Part shown: positions 55,047 through 64,000 of the stretch, in pieces | Position numbering within the stretch: position 1 is the stretch's first letter | Layout of the letters: the number at the start of each line of letters is the position of its first letter | NCBI GenBank assembly: GCA_009763385.1 | Contig: CM019825.1 | Location: 120,901,631-120,965,630, forward strand | From: Coix lacryma-jobi var. lacryma-jobi | Lineage: Eukaryota; Streptophyta; Magnoliopsida; Poales; Poaceae | Reading direction: 5' to 3' | Length of the DNA: 64,000 bases | Position numbers and translations under genes: made by a program | Notes under the pieces: generated by a model | The model's database searches: none | The model's input: only the letters and a program-made list of their open reading frames with translations | Told to the model about the DNA's origin: nothing

Positions 55047-58000
55047 ATGGCGTCTTCCAGCTCGACGTCGACCTCGAGCTCAACTAGCGAAAGTTCTGAT
55101 GCCACCGGGTCGTCCCATCGCGAGCCTAGCGTGGAAGTGTCCATCGGATCGGGGGTTGCTCCACGAGTTCCAGAGCACAGCGGGAGCGTGTCGAATGATG
55201 GAGACTCCGGTTTGATTTCGGTCCCGACGGATTGTTCTTTTTACCTTGGCGTATCGCGAATGACGGCTGCACGCTTGCAAACAATGGCTGAAGAAGGGCC
55301 TTTAAGGAGAGATCATCTTGCGAATTGCCGTGTCCCTGGAGACGAGGAGGTTCCTATTCCTCGGACGAACGAGGCCGTTGTCTTTCGCGACTACTTTGTA
55401 GCTGGCCTTGATTTTCCCCTCGAAGAATTCGTCTCGGATGTTTTGTTGGGGTTTGAGATACAACTTCATCAGCTGACGCCGAATGCAATCGCCAGACTAA
55501 GTATTTTCGCGCATGCTATGAAAATGTTGGGCTGCACCCCGCGGGCGGATGTCTTCGTGCGATTTTATGACATTCACCGTCGTCCGACGAAAGTTAACGA
55601 CCCGCTTCTAGGGAGCAAATTGCCCAGCGAGATTGGCTGCATCAATTTCGTTCCGCGGAAAACACGAGGGACTGTTTCAATTTCGCTTACATATCGGAAC
55701 AAGTGGCCGGACTGGAATCGCTTCTGGTTCTACTATCGCGTGTGCTCGGACGAAACCGCCGCTATTGAGTTAGATAAGGGAGAGAAGAAGGGCTCTCCAC
55801 TTGTGTCTGTTTTGGAGAGGTGCCCTGGAAAGCATCTTCCGCCAGTTGTGCTGAGTGACCCGCATGCCATTCGCTGTGGGGATGCATTCGCGCTTACTGC
55901 ACGTTTTCAAATCAGCCGGGATTTGGTGGAAGAGTGGATTGCCATCGGGATGAATCCGCTCTGCAGTGCCACATCTTTCGAAGGTTTCGTTGAAAGAGAA
56001 GGGTATTGGGGGCCCACGCTGCTGCTGGAGAGACCCGCGGATTACCATGATGACGGCGAATATGTCAGACATATCGAAAAGGAGACCAGAAAGATTTGTG
56101 GGCCGTACTTACGCAAGGAGAGCGAGTTTCAACTCGGCAATCTCGGCCGTAATCGGCGTCTAAACCGAGCTTTCGATGCGATGGGCGTTGAATATGCCGA
56201 AAGACCGTTAGTTGACGAAAGCAAAGATGAGGCCGAAAGCTTTAAAGGTGAAGGAAAAAAGATGGCTCGCCGTGGCGGTCGGAGTGGTGTGATCTCCCGG
56301 CGAAGGGTTGCTGAAGCTGGGGACATTCGCATTGGGCGGTTGATTGCCAAACCTTTGCTTGCAAGCCGAGGGGGGGCATTGGAGTCGGCCCCCGACGTTG
56401 ATCCTTTCGATCATTCGAGGGTGGTTAGTTTCTGCCTTTTTCTAATTTTGTTTGCTTTGGCCGTTGTTTTCGTTTTTCCTTTTATGGAATTCTTTACTAT
56501 TATTTCTATGGTAAAGACGGTTTTTTTTCTGACTTGTCTTTGTTCTGCTGTTTTGTTTTGCAGAGCACCAGTTTCGCTGCTGAGATGGCGCCGCCGAAAC
56601 CGCAGGTGCGCCTTTCGACATCGGCTTTCGATGACGAGGTGTCGGTGGCTGACCTTCCGACCTTTGCTAAACCTGGTTCGCGAAAGGCCCTCGCGGATAC
56701 CGATCGACCGATGAAGAGACCAAAAGCGCCTCGTGCTGAGCCCGCGGCTCGGAAACCCGCCGAAACTGCTACTCGCGTCTCCACCGGAGGGGCTGCCCCA
56801 CGCGAGAGGAGGGCCGGATCCGAGGGAGTGTCGGCTCCTGCGGTGGATAAAGGTAAGTTACACCTTTCGCCGAGACACATTCGTCTATCACAGGAGATGG
56901 TGGAAGGTCAGCTTCTTGGCTACGGGCGATTGATTATCGATGGAGTGCCGTCGGACTACAGGAATCCTTGTTTTTACACTGGGTTGAGCTCGTCGGGCGA
57001 GACTGACGAAGCAAGAGAAGAATCTTATCGGATTGCACGTTCTTTGGGTGCAGCTTCCGAAGCTCAGCTTGCGTGTCGGATAGACTTCCGCCGCGCGGGA
57101 ATCCTCCCCGGCGCAAGCGATGACGCCAGCAAACTTGTGGAGTTTTCGCACAAGGCTTTCGCTGCGCCGGAGGTCGAAAGGGACCTGCTCAAGGTCGACA
57201 GCGTAAAGCTTGATGACGCGCTGTCGTTTCACTTAGCTAGCGTGAGTTGCTCAGATTGCTTTTTGTCGCGTGATTGTTGTTCGCTTTTCCGCAACTGGTG
57301 TATGGGTCTTTTGGAGTGTACTGACTTTCGACGTTTGATTTAATGCTATTCGCAGGCTGCCATTCTCGCACGCAGCCGACACAATCAGAACGACCTTTAT
57401 GTTCGCAAGATCGAGCGTGAGAAGGAGGATCTCGACATTTTGGCGAAGAAGCTTACAACCGACCTGGAGGTTCAGGCGAAGAAAGCCGAGGACGAGCGCG
57501 CCTCGCGGAAAGCAAGCCAAAAGGAGGCTGAAAAGCTGAGACGTGAAGCAGAAGACCTCAAGCGGGAGCTTTCGCAGCTGCGAAATGCCCAGGCCGAGAA
57601 AGACGAGGCCCTGAAGACGTCTGCCGAAGAAGCTGTCACTCGCTTCCGCGAAAGCCTTCGCAGCATTGGTGTCGAAACGGATGGTCCTTCGGAGCAAACT
57701 GCTGACGGTCTTGTCCGCTGGCTTTGTTCCGAAATGGAGTCACTTGAAAACCATATGGCTCTGGGCCGAGACTACGCCGCCGTCACCGGTATCAAGGCGA
57801 TCGGCCACAGCCTGGTCGACGCCGGATGCTCCCACATCGTTGACCTTCCGGTCAAAGAGGTGGATTATTATTGGCGAACCCCGGAGGCGGCGAAAGCTCT
57901 GGGCAAAAGATTCTTTGAAGAATTCTGGCTTGCGGGTGGGAACGACATGTCGCTGATGCAGTCCGCCGTGGGTCGCGGAAAGGTATTTTCTTCCTTCTGC

Positions 58001-58740
58001 TAGAGCTATCGCTTGACTTCCCTGCTGGCTATCGCTTTTTATGCGGTGCCTTGTGGCTTGAGTAGTGATTTTTCTGGGCAATCGCTTTTTTGCAGACTCC
58101 TGAGGAGAAAACGCGCATCCGACAGTTGTTTTCGGAGTATATCTCCGCAAAACAGGCGCGTGAAAACGAGCCGGAAGACGAGGCAAGTCCTCCTGAGCCG
58201 AATGACGGGGCGCCCGAAAGCTCGGCCGCTGCTGCTGCCCGCGACGCGAACGCCCCCCAAGACGCAGCGGTAGACGAGTGACCTTCTTGGGGCCTGCTTT
58301 CAATGTGTTGGCAACTTGTTGCGGACCTCGTGTAACATTTTGGAACTTAAATTCGGATGTTGTATCTTGAACAGGGTGCGGATGCGGGAACGCCGGACGT
58401 TCTCGACATCTGCCCGTTAATGATTAAAGCCGGCGATATCTGTGTTGGTGGTGACCTGTGGAGGAGTTTCCGATCTAGGTTTCCGACGGCATCGCTTTCG
58501 GCTTACATGAGAAAACGTGCTAAGAAACTTAGACGCACAGAAGAGCGGCTACGCGCTTTTTATGATGCTTTCGACCCATGCGAACTTGAGTCGAGGCGAA
58601 TGAGGCGCGAGGCTTCGCGCGCGCCACCAGGCTTCGAGGGTGCCGCGTTCGTTAAGTTGGAACCCGAAGATGCCGTGCCTTCGCCGGACGAAAGGCGCTA
58701 TAGCATTTTCCTTGGCCGCGAAAATAGTTCGCGGCCCTGA
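55047..58740 (+). CDS. Antisense five-exon gene, Transposase_28-like protein
   Basis: Joined exons 55047-56423, 56564-57241, 57356-57982, 58096-58269 and 58375-58740 give 1073 residues. Every intron is GT-AG, 105-140 bp, and phase 0 (donors GTTAGT, GTGAGT, GTATTT, GTAGAC; acceptors TTGCAG, TCGCAG, TTGCAG, GAACAG). Residues 1-55 are Ser-rich. About 100-250 match the plant 'putative gypsy type transposon' domain (Transposase_28): VVFRDYFVAGLDFPLEEFVS, IQLHQLTPNAIARLSIF, PDWNRFWFYYRV. Exon 2 is basic and disordered at first; exon 3 has a long Lys/Glu/Ala coiled coil (EKLRREAEDLKRELSQLRNA). Exon 5 ends with a conserved-looking basic helix. The fourth donor is weak; if unspliced, the protein stops at 58279. 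Function is unknown; such antisense ORFs are known in Tat elements. Confidence 0.8.
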
Positions 58741-58919
58741 ATTTGAATTGCAATGTACAACCTTTATCTTAAACCCGGTGTAATGACGAGTGTCGCAGTG
58801 TGCTCTACCTTTCGGTGTTAATCGTTATTTGCGAATGTGCGATTTTTATTATTTCGCTTGGCGGATTAAGTTCTTTTGCCGAATGATTTAGTTGTTCTCG
58901 CTTTACTAGTTCGCGTGAT

Positions 58920-59745
58920 AGTGCTTTTCGGTGCGGGCCCCTCGGCGGGTTGCAAAGACGCGCCCGCCCCCACTCAATTAGGCGAGGGGCGTTAGCATTC
59001 GCGCGAGGGAGCTTTCGGTGCGAGCCCCTCGGCCGATAGCAAGGAAACGCCCGCCCCCACTCTCTTAGGCGAGGGGCGGTAGCATTCGCGCGAGGGAGCT
59101 TCCGGTGCGAGCCCCTCGGCCGATAGCAAAGAAACGCCCGCCCCCACTCTCTTAGGCTAGGGGCGGTAGCATTCGCGCGAGGGAGCTTTCGGTGCGAGCC
59201 CCTCGGCCGATAGCAAAGAAACGCCCGCCCCCACTCTCTTAGGCGAGGGGCGGTAGCATTCGCGCGAGGGAGCTTTCGGTGCGAGCCCCTCGGCCGATAG
59301 CAAGGAAACGCCCGCCCCCACTCTTTTAGGCGAGGGGCGGTAGCATTCGCGCGAGGGAGCTTTCGGTGCGAGCCCCTCGGCCGATAGCAAAGAAACGCCC
59401 GCCCCCACTCTCTTAGGCGAGGGGCGGTAGCATTCGCGCGAGGGAGCTTTCGGTGCGAGCCCCTCGGCCGATAGCAAAGAAACGCCCGCCCCCACTCTCT
59501 TAGGCGAGGGGCGGTAGCATTCGCGCGAGGGAGCTTTCGGTGCGAGCCCCTCGGCCGATAGCAAAGAAACGCCCGCCCCCACTCTCTTAGGCGAGGGGCG
59601 GTAGCATTCGCGCGAGGGAGCTTTCGGTGCGAGCCCCTCGGCCGATAGCAAAGAAACGCCCGCCCCCACTCTCTTAGGCGAGGGGCGGTAGCATTCGCGC
59701 GAGGGAGCTTTCGGTGCGAGCCCCTCGGCCGATAGCAAAGGGCCG
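58920..59745. repeat. 87-bp tandem array
   Basis: About 9.5 units with an exact 87-bp period start GGGAGCTTTCGGTGCGAGCC near 59007, 59094, 59181, 59268, 59355, 59442, 59529, 59616 and 59703, preceded by a divergent unit from 58920. Because 87 is a multiple of 3, frames on the minus strand appear as 29-residue repeats; these are not evidence of a protein. It lies in the element's 3' untranslated region. Confidence 0.95.
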
Positions 59746-60217
59746 ATTGCTGTCCAGCCACGTGCATGGCTTGGTTCATCTCCTATCTTTGGTTTGAGAT
59801 GGGAGAGCCACTCAATGGCACTACCGCCTACAGTTACCGGATTGGTGACGATAGTTGGACGCGATGCCGATGACACGATCATAAAAGCGAAAGCATAGCT
59901 CCTGATGCTTCCTACTCGCATTTTCGATAATGAGCTGACTACCTGGAACTAACATTTTGAAGAGCCTCGGTAGTTTAGGATGGGTGGGAGGCTTGCACTT
60001 TGTTGCCTATTTATACTGCCTTGCCCATTGTACGGGACAGTCGCATTTACTCGCCTCGCTGTATTTGTAATCACTTGGTAGGTGAAAGGTTAATACAACG
60101 TTTACGTTTTAGCGGCTGTAAATGCTTGCCAGCTGTCGTTTGTTTTGCCCTACTAGGGCTGATGGGCTTGGTCTCTGCTACCATTCTCCCCTTTTGGTGA
60201 TGGGGGGCTGGTTTTGC
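59746..60217. other. Unique spacer between the two arrays
   Basis: No gene or repeat is recognised. By position it belongs to the 3' untranslated region of the Tat element. Confidence 0.4.
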
Positions 60218-60735
60218 ATAGCCCGCAAGCTTTCGTTCAGCCCTCGTTTTGTCGGAGGGTCGGTTTGTTCGTGGCCCTGCAGGCTTCGTTCCGCCCTCTC
60301 GTTTTGTCGGAGGGTCGGTGTTTTCGTATAGTCCGCAGGCTTTCGTTCCGCCCTCTCGTTTTGTCGGAGGGTCGGATTTCACATAGCCCGCAGGCTTTCG
60401 TTCCGCCCTCGTTTTGTCGGAGGGTCGGATTTCATATAGCCCGCAGGCTTTCGTTCCGTCCTCTCGTTTTGTCGGAGGATCAGATTTCACATAGCCCGCA
60501 GGCTTTCGTTCCGCCCTCTCGTTTTGTCGGAGGGTCGGATTTCATATAGCCCGCAGGCTTTCGTTCCGTCCTCTCGTTTTGTCGGAGGATCAGATTTCAC
60601 ATAGCCCGCAGGCTTTCGTTCCGCCCTCGCATTTTGTCGGAGGGTCGGTTTTCACATAGCCCGCAGGCTTTCGTTCCGCCCTCTCGTTTTGTCGGAGGGT
60701 CGGTGTTTTCATATAGCCCGCAGGCTTTCGAGATT
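60218..60735. repeat. ~55-bp tandem array
   Basis: Nine to ten units of 53-57 bp are marked by AGCCCGCAGGCTTTCGTTCC and CGTTTTGTCGGAGGGTCGG. Adjacent pairs alternate between two variants (GGGTCGGATTTCATAT and GGATCAGATTTCACAT), so a dimeric higher-order unit may be forming. Confidence 0.92.
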
Positions 60736-61033
60736 GTCGTTGGATGGAAGGGGTCTATTTTGCCCTACCTCCTCGACATTCTCTTTTTATCACATTGTGT
60801 TGACGAATGTCTCAACCTTATGCTTGGTTGATTTCGTCTTCGACCGATTCGCATGACATTTTTGGGGAATTACGGCTACTTTAGTAATGTAGCGGTTACA
60901 TTCGGCTGCCTCGTTAAAAAACCTCGCACCCCGATGAAGGGCTTCCCCGGCGAGGAAAAAGAGCACAGCCGACATTTGATTACAAAAATGGTGAAAGAGG
61001 GAGAAATTATACCACAGTCGAAAAAGAGATGAA
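60736..61033. other. Spacer downstream of integrase
   Basis: About 300 bp without a recognised feature, between the 55-bp array and the stop codon of pol. Confidence 0.4.
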
Positions 61034-64000
61034 TTACGGGTAGAAACGACGCAGATTGCTCGCGTTCCATGTGTGAGCTGATACTTCGCCCTTGTCATTC
61101 ATCAACCGGAATACGCCGGGCGCTGCCATGCTTGCCACGACAAAAGGGCCTTGCCACTGCGATTGCAGCTTGCCTTGCTTATCTGGCTGCCGAATGGTGA
61201 CCATGTCGCCAGGCTTGATGTTCTTTCGGATTATCGTCCTGTCCCTGTGATGCTTCGTTTCGGCGTGGTACTTTTCGAGGTTGTCTGCAGCCTGCAGTCT
61301 TACTTCTTCGACGGTGTCGAGCTCGACGTGTCTTTGCTCTTCAGTAGTTGGGGTCATTTCGGTTCGGAAGGAACCCAGCTTTACTTCTTCCGGGGTTACT
61401 GCTTCCTCGCCGTAAAGTAGCCTGAATGGGGTGAAGCCGGTAGCTCTGGACCGTGAAATGTTGTGTCCCCATACGGCTGTTGTTAGGGTGTTGGCCCACT
61501 TGCCTTTCGGCGAGTCGTACAATGTTTTCGAAATTGCCGAAAAGATTAAGCCATTCGCTCTTTCGGCAGCCCCGTTTGCTTGCGGGTAATTTACAGAAGC
61601 GAAATTGAGCTTGATGCTGAGCTCATCACAAAAATTCCTGAATTCGGCGCAATCGAACTGCTTCCCATTGTCGCAGGCGATGAATGACGGAACACCGAAG
61701 CGACAGACTATCCTCTGCCAGACGGACTTAGTTAAAGAGGTGGAAGTTATGCTGGCAAGGGCCTTCGCTTCCACCCATTTGGTGAAGTACTCAAGAGCTA
61801 CCGCTGCAAATCGCAGGTTGCCCGGGGCTGCTGGTAGCGGGCCAACTATGTCGATGCCCCACCTCTGCAATGGCCAGGTCGGCACTATCGGCGTGGTCTC
61901 GTTTGCTGGCTTTTTCTGATTCTTGGCGAACATCTGGCAACCTTTGCAACGTATGACCAGCTCTTTGGCATCTGATGCGGCGGAAGGCCAGTAGAATCCT
62001 TGTCTCATTGCTCTGTGCGCTATCTCGTGAGGCCCTCTATGCGCTCCGCACATTCCGGCATGCATTTCTTCGAGCAGTTGAATGCCTTCGCGCTGGCTTA
62101 TGCATTTCAGAAGAGGGGCTGTTATTCCATTTTTGAACAACTGCTCTCCGATGATTGCGTAACCTTTCGCCCTGCTGGCCATTCTTTCGGCATCCTTCCT
62201 AGACTGTGGCTCGTAAGTTCTAGCTAAATAGGCGAATATCTGTGACCTCCAGTCATCACTGACGATAGCATGTATCGAGTCTGGATGTTCTTCCTCCTCT
62301 TTCACGGCTTTTGCCGAAAGGACCTGATAGAACACATCTGATGGCAGCGGTAGATTTTGTGCTGCGGCTTTGGCCAGCTCGTCTGCCTCTGCGTTTTCGG
62401 CCCTTGGAATGTGTCGCAGGGTGAAACCAGTGAAATATTTCTCCATTCTTCTGATTGCCGCCAGATACTTGGCTAGCTCTGGCTCTCTTGCAGTGAAGTC
62501 CTTTTCGGCATGACCGACAACCACCTGGGAATCCGACTTGACTATGCATCTTCTTGCTCCGATTGCTCGAAGCTTTCGTAAACCCAGCAATACGGCTTCA
62601 TATTCGGCGGTGTTGTTGGTTGTGAGGAACTGCAGCCTTGCGGCAAATCTGACCTTTGGTCCTCTTGGAGGTGTAAGGATTGCTGAGATTCCGGCTCCAG
62701 TCATGCCCCATGCGCCGTCGCAATTCACAGTCCAGACGGGCTCTTCGAATTCGAGTGTGGTGTCGAAAGCAGCAGGGGTCCAATCTGCTATGAAGTCCGC
62801 CAATGCCTGTGACTTGATTGCGGATCGATGTTGGAAATCTATCACATATTCGTTTAGCTCTGCTGCCCATTTGCCAATTCGGCCGATAGCTTCATTGTTG
62901 CGAAACAGGGCTTCTAACGGCTGAGCCGATAGGACTATGATGTGGTGAGACTGAAAGTAATGTTTCAGCTTTCGGGAGGCCATTAGCACTGTATAGGCTA
63001 TCTTCTCTAGCTCCGAGTAGTTCAGCTTTGCGCCCGAAAGGGCCTCGGAAACAAAATAGATTGGGAACTGCGTCATCTTATTTTCGTGCTCCTTTTCTTC
63101 CACCAGTACCGCGCTTACGGTGGCGTGAGACGCTGCGAGATACAACAAGAGCGTTGCTTCCGGCGACGGCTTGGACAGCGTGGTTAGCTTGGTCAAATAC
63201 TCCTTTAGCTGCTGAAAAGCTTGGTGCTGCTCTTCCCCCCAATCGAAAGGGTCGGAGCTGCGCAGAGTTCGGAAGAAAGGCAGCCCTCTTTCGGCGGACC
63301 TTGCGATGAATCTGTTCAGAGAAGCCAGTCTTCCTGTCAACTTTTGCACTTGCTTTCGGTTTGAGGGCGGTTGCATGTTGATAATTAGCTTCAATTCCTC
63401 TTGCCGATACCAGGCAACCGAGGAGCTTGCCTTTCCTGATGCCGAAAATGCACTTGTCGGGGTTTAGCTTTAAACCGCTCTTCCGGAGATTGCCGAAAGT
63501 CTCGAGCAAATCTGCCTGATGATCTTCCTGTTTATCGCTCTTGACCACTATATCGTCAACGTACGCCAACAAGTTTTTCTTTTGCTTCTGGCTTTCGAAC
63601 ACTTTGTCGGTCATTCGCGAGAAAGTAGGGCCTGCATTCCGCAGCCCTTCCGGCATTCGCCGGTAGCAGTATGTGCCTGTAGGGGTGATGAAACTGGTTT
63701 TCTCTTCATCGTCGGGATGAAGCCAAATCTGGTGATAGCCTGAAAAACAATCTAGCAAGCTCATTATTTCACAACCAGATGCAATGTCGACAAGCTTGTC
63801 GATACGAGGCAAAGGATACGGATCTTTCGGGCAGCATTTGTTGAGGTCGGTGAAATCGACGCACATTCGCCATTTTCCATTTTTCTTTTTCACCAAGACG
63901 ACATTCGCCAGCCATTCGGGATACTGGACCGGTCGGATTACTCCCGCGTCGAGTAATCTTTGTACTTCGGCTTTCGCCGCGTCTGCCCTTTCGTTTGACA
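61034..64000 (-). pseudogene. Tat element pol (RT, RNase H, aRNase H, integrase)
   Basis: The RT part is open from the right edge to about 63390: WLANVVLVKKKNGKWRMCVD, DCFSGYHQI, YRRMPEGLRNAGPTFSRM and the catalytic box LLAYVDDIVVKSD. A frameshift near 63390, at the GIEAN(PEKI)-type motif where about four codons are missing, moves to the frame 61034-63394. That frame carries a degenerate first RNase H (YFVSEALSGAKLNYSELEKI) and an archaeal-type RNase H (VNCDGAWG, NNTAEYEAV, VKSDSQVV, AEADELAKAA). The integrase has HRGPHEIAHRAM...CKGC and catalytic GIDIVGP, CDNGKQFD and GAAERANG. The protein ends NLRRFYP at 61034. One frameshift inactivates it. Confidence 0.9.

Larger units (their letters stand above)
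53444..64000 (-). mobile_element. Tat-lineage gypsy element with antisense gene (partial)
   Basis: This minus-strand element continues beyond the right edge. In plus coordinates: 3' LTR (53444-54406), polypurine tract, a plus-strand (antisense) spliced gene, two tandem-repeat arrays, then integrase, archaeal-type RNase H, RNase H and RT on the minus strand. The second RNase H domain is the hallmark of the Tat lineage, and antisense extra ORFs between pol and the 3' LTR are known in that lineage. Gag, primer site and 5' LTR lie outside the window. Confidence 0.88.

Noticed and set aside
56424..56563. Hydrophobic, membrane-like stretch in the antisense gene
   Set aside because: It is the translation of a T-rich intron (GTTAGT...TTGCAG); skipping it restores the frame in exon 2.
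56853..56893. Perfect GTAAGT donor and CACAG acceptor inside exon 2
   Set aside because: The intron would be 41 bp, too short for plants, and its removal would shift the frame.
58805..59921. Long open frames with 29-residue repeats on the minus strand
   Set aside because: They result from an 87-bp (multiple of three) DNA repeat without stops; two different frames are open and neither has a start context or a known domain.
1..64000. Host protein-coding genes, tRNA or rRNA genes
   Set aside because: Every sizeable frame with a recognisable domain belongs to a retrotransposon; tRNA-like matches are only primer-binding sites of 12-18 nt.

Overview
The window is intergenic DNA from a large, repeat-rich grass (Poaceae-type) nuclear genome. 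I find no host protein-coding gene, no rRNA or tRNA gene and no CRISPR array. Almost every base belongs to LTR retrotransposons nested inside one another. The plant assignment rests on SIRE/Maximus-like Ty1-copia, Athila-like and Tat-lineage Ty3-gypsy proteins, on primer-binding sites matching plant tRNA-iMet, tRNA-Asp and tRNA-Arg, and on grass-style GC-rich LTRs.

Layout. 1-2115 is the end of a copia LTR (called Z). 2116-7446 is a gag-protease-only gypsy element (G1). 7447-9482 is the LTR and start of the interior of a minus-strand copia (X). Inside X sits copia B, from 9483 to at least 53443. B's LTR was hit by two gypsy elements: AL1 (9668-38096, TSD GACAC) and AL3 (39402-49088, TSD (A/G)CCAC). 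AL1's 5' LTR was hit by a solo LTR, AL4 (10586-12221, TSD CTGAG), and by copia A (12312-34105, TSD CTTAG). Copia A was in turn hit by AL2 (22750-30540, TSD GTACA) and by a solo copia LTR, S (15132-17230, TSD AGTGC). B's interior is broken at 53443 by a Tat-lineage gypsy running off the right edge. The order of insertion is therefore G1, X, B, then AL1/AL3/Tat, then AL4/A, then AL2/S.

Coding content. Copia A has gag, protease/integrase and RT/RNase H in several frames. AL3 has an almost intact gag-pol with a single nonsense codon, plus an extra ORF downstream of pol. AL1, AL2 and G1 carry only gag and protease. The Tat element has pol (RT, RNase H, an additional archaeal-type RNase H, integrase) with one frameshift. 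On the opposite strand it carries a five-exon, canonically spliced-looking gene encoding a 'putative gypsy type transposon' (Transposase_28-like) protein.

The most unusual signals are: (1) that spliced antisense gene with its own TATA box; (2) LTR 3' ends in the AL1/AL2/AL4 family that contain successive fossil primer-binding sites, as if the LTR had been extended stepwise through its own PBS; (3) arrays of short hairpins in copia LTRs whose loops are constant while the stems change in a compensatory way; (4) a series of about 42-nt bulged-hairpin modules in the copia 3' untranslated region, again with covarying stems; and (5) a 37-nt terminal hairpin at the U3 end of all Athila-like LTRs. 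All were found by eye; folding, alignment and small-RNA data would test them.
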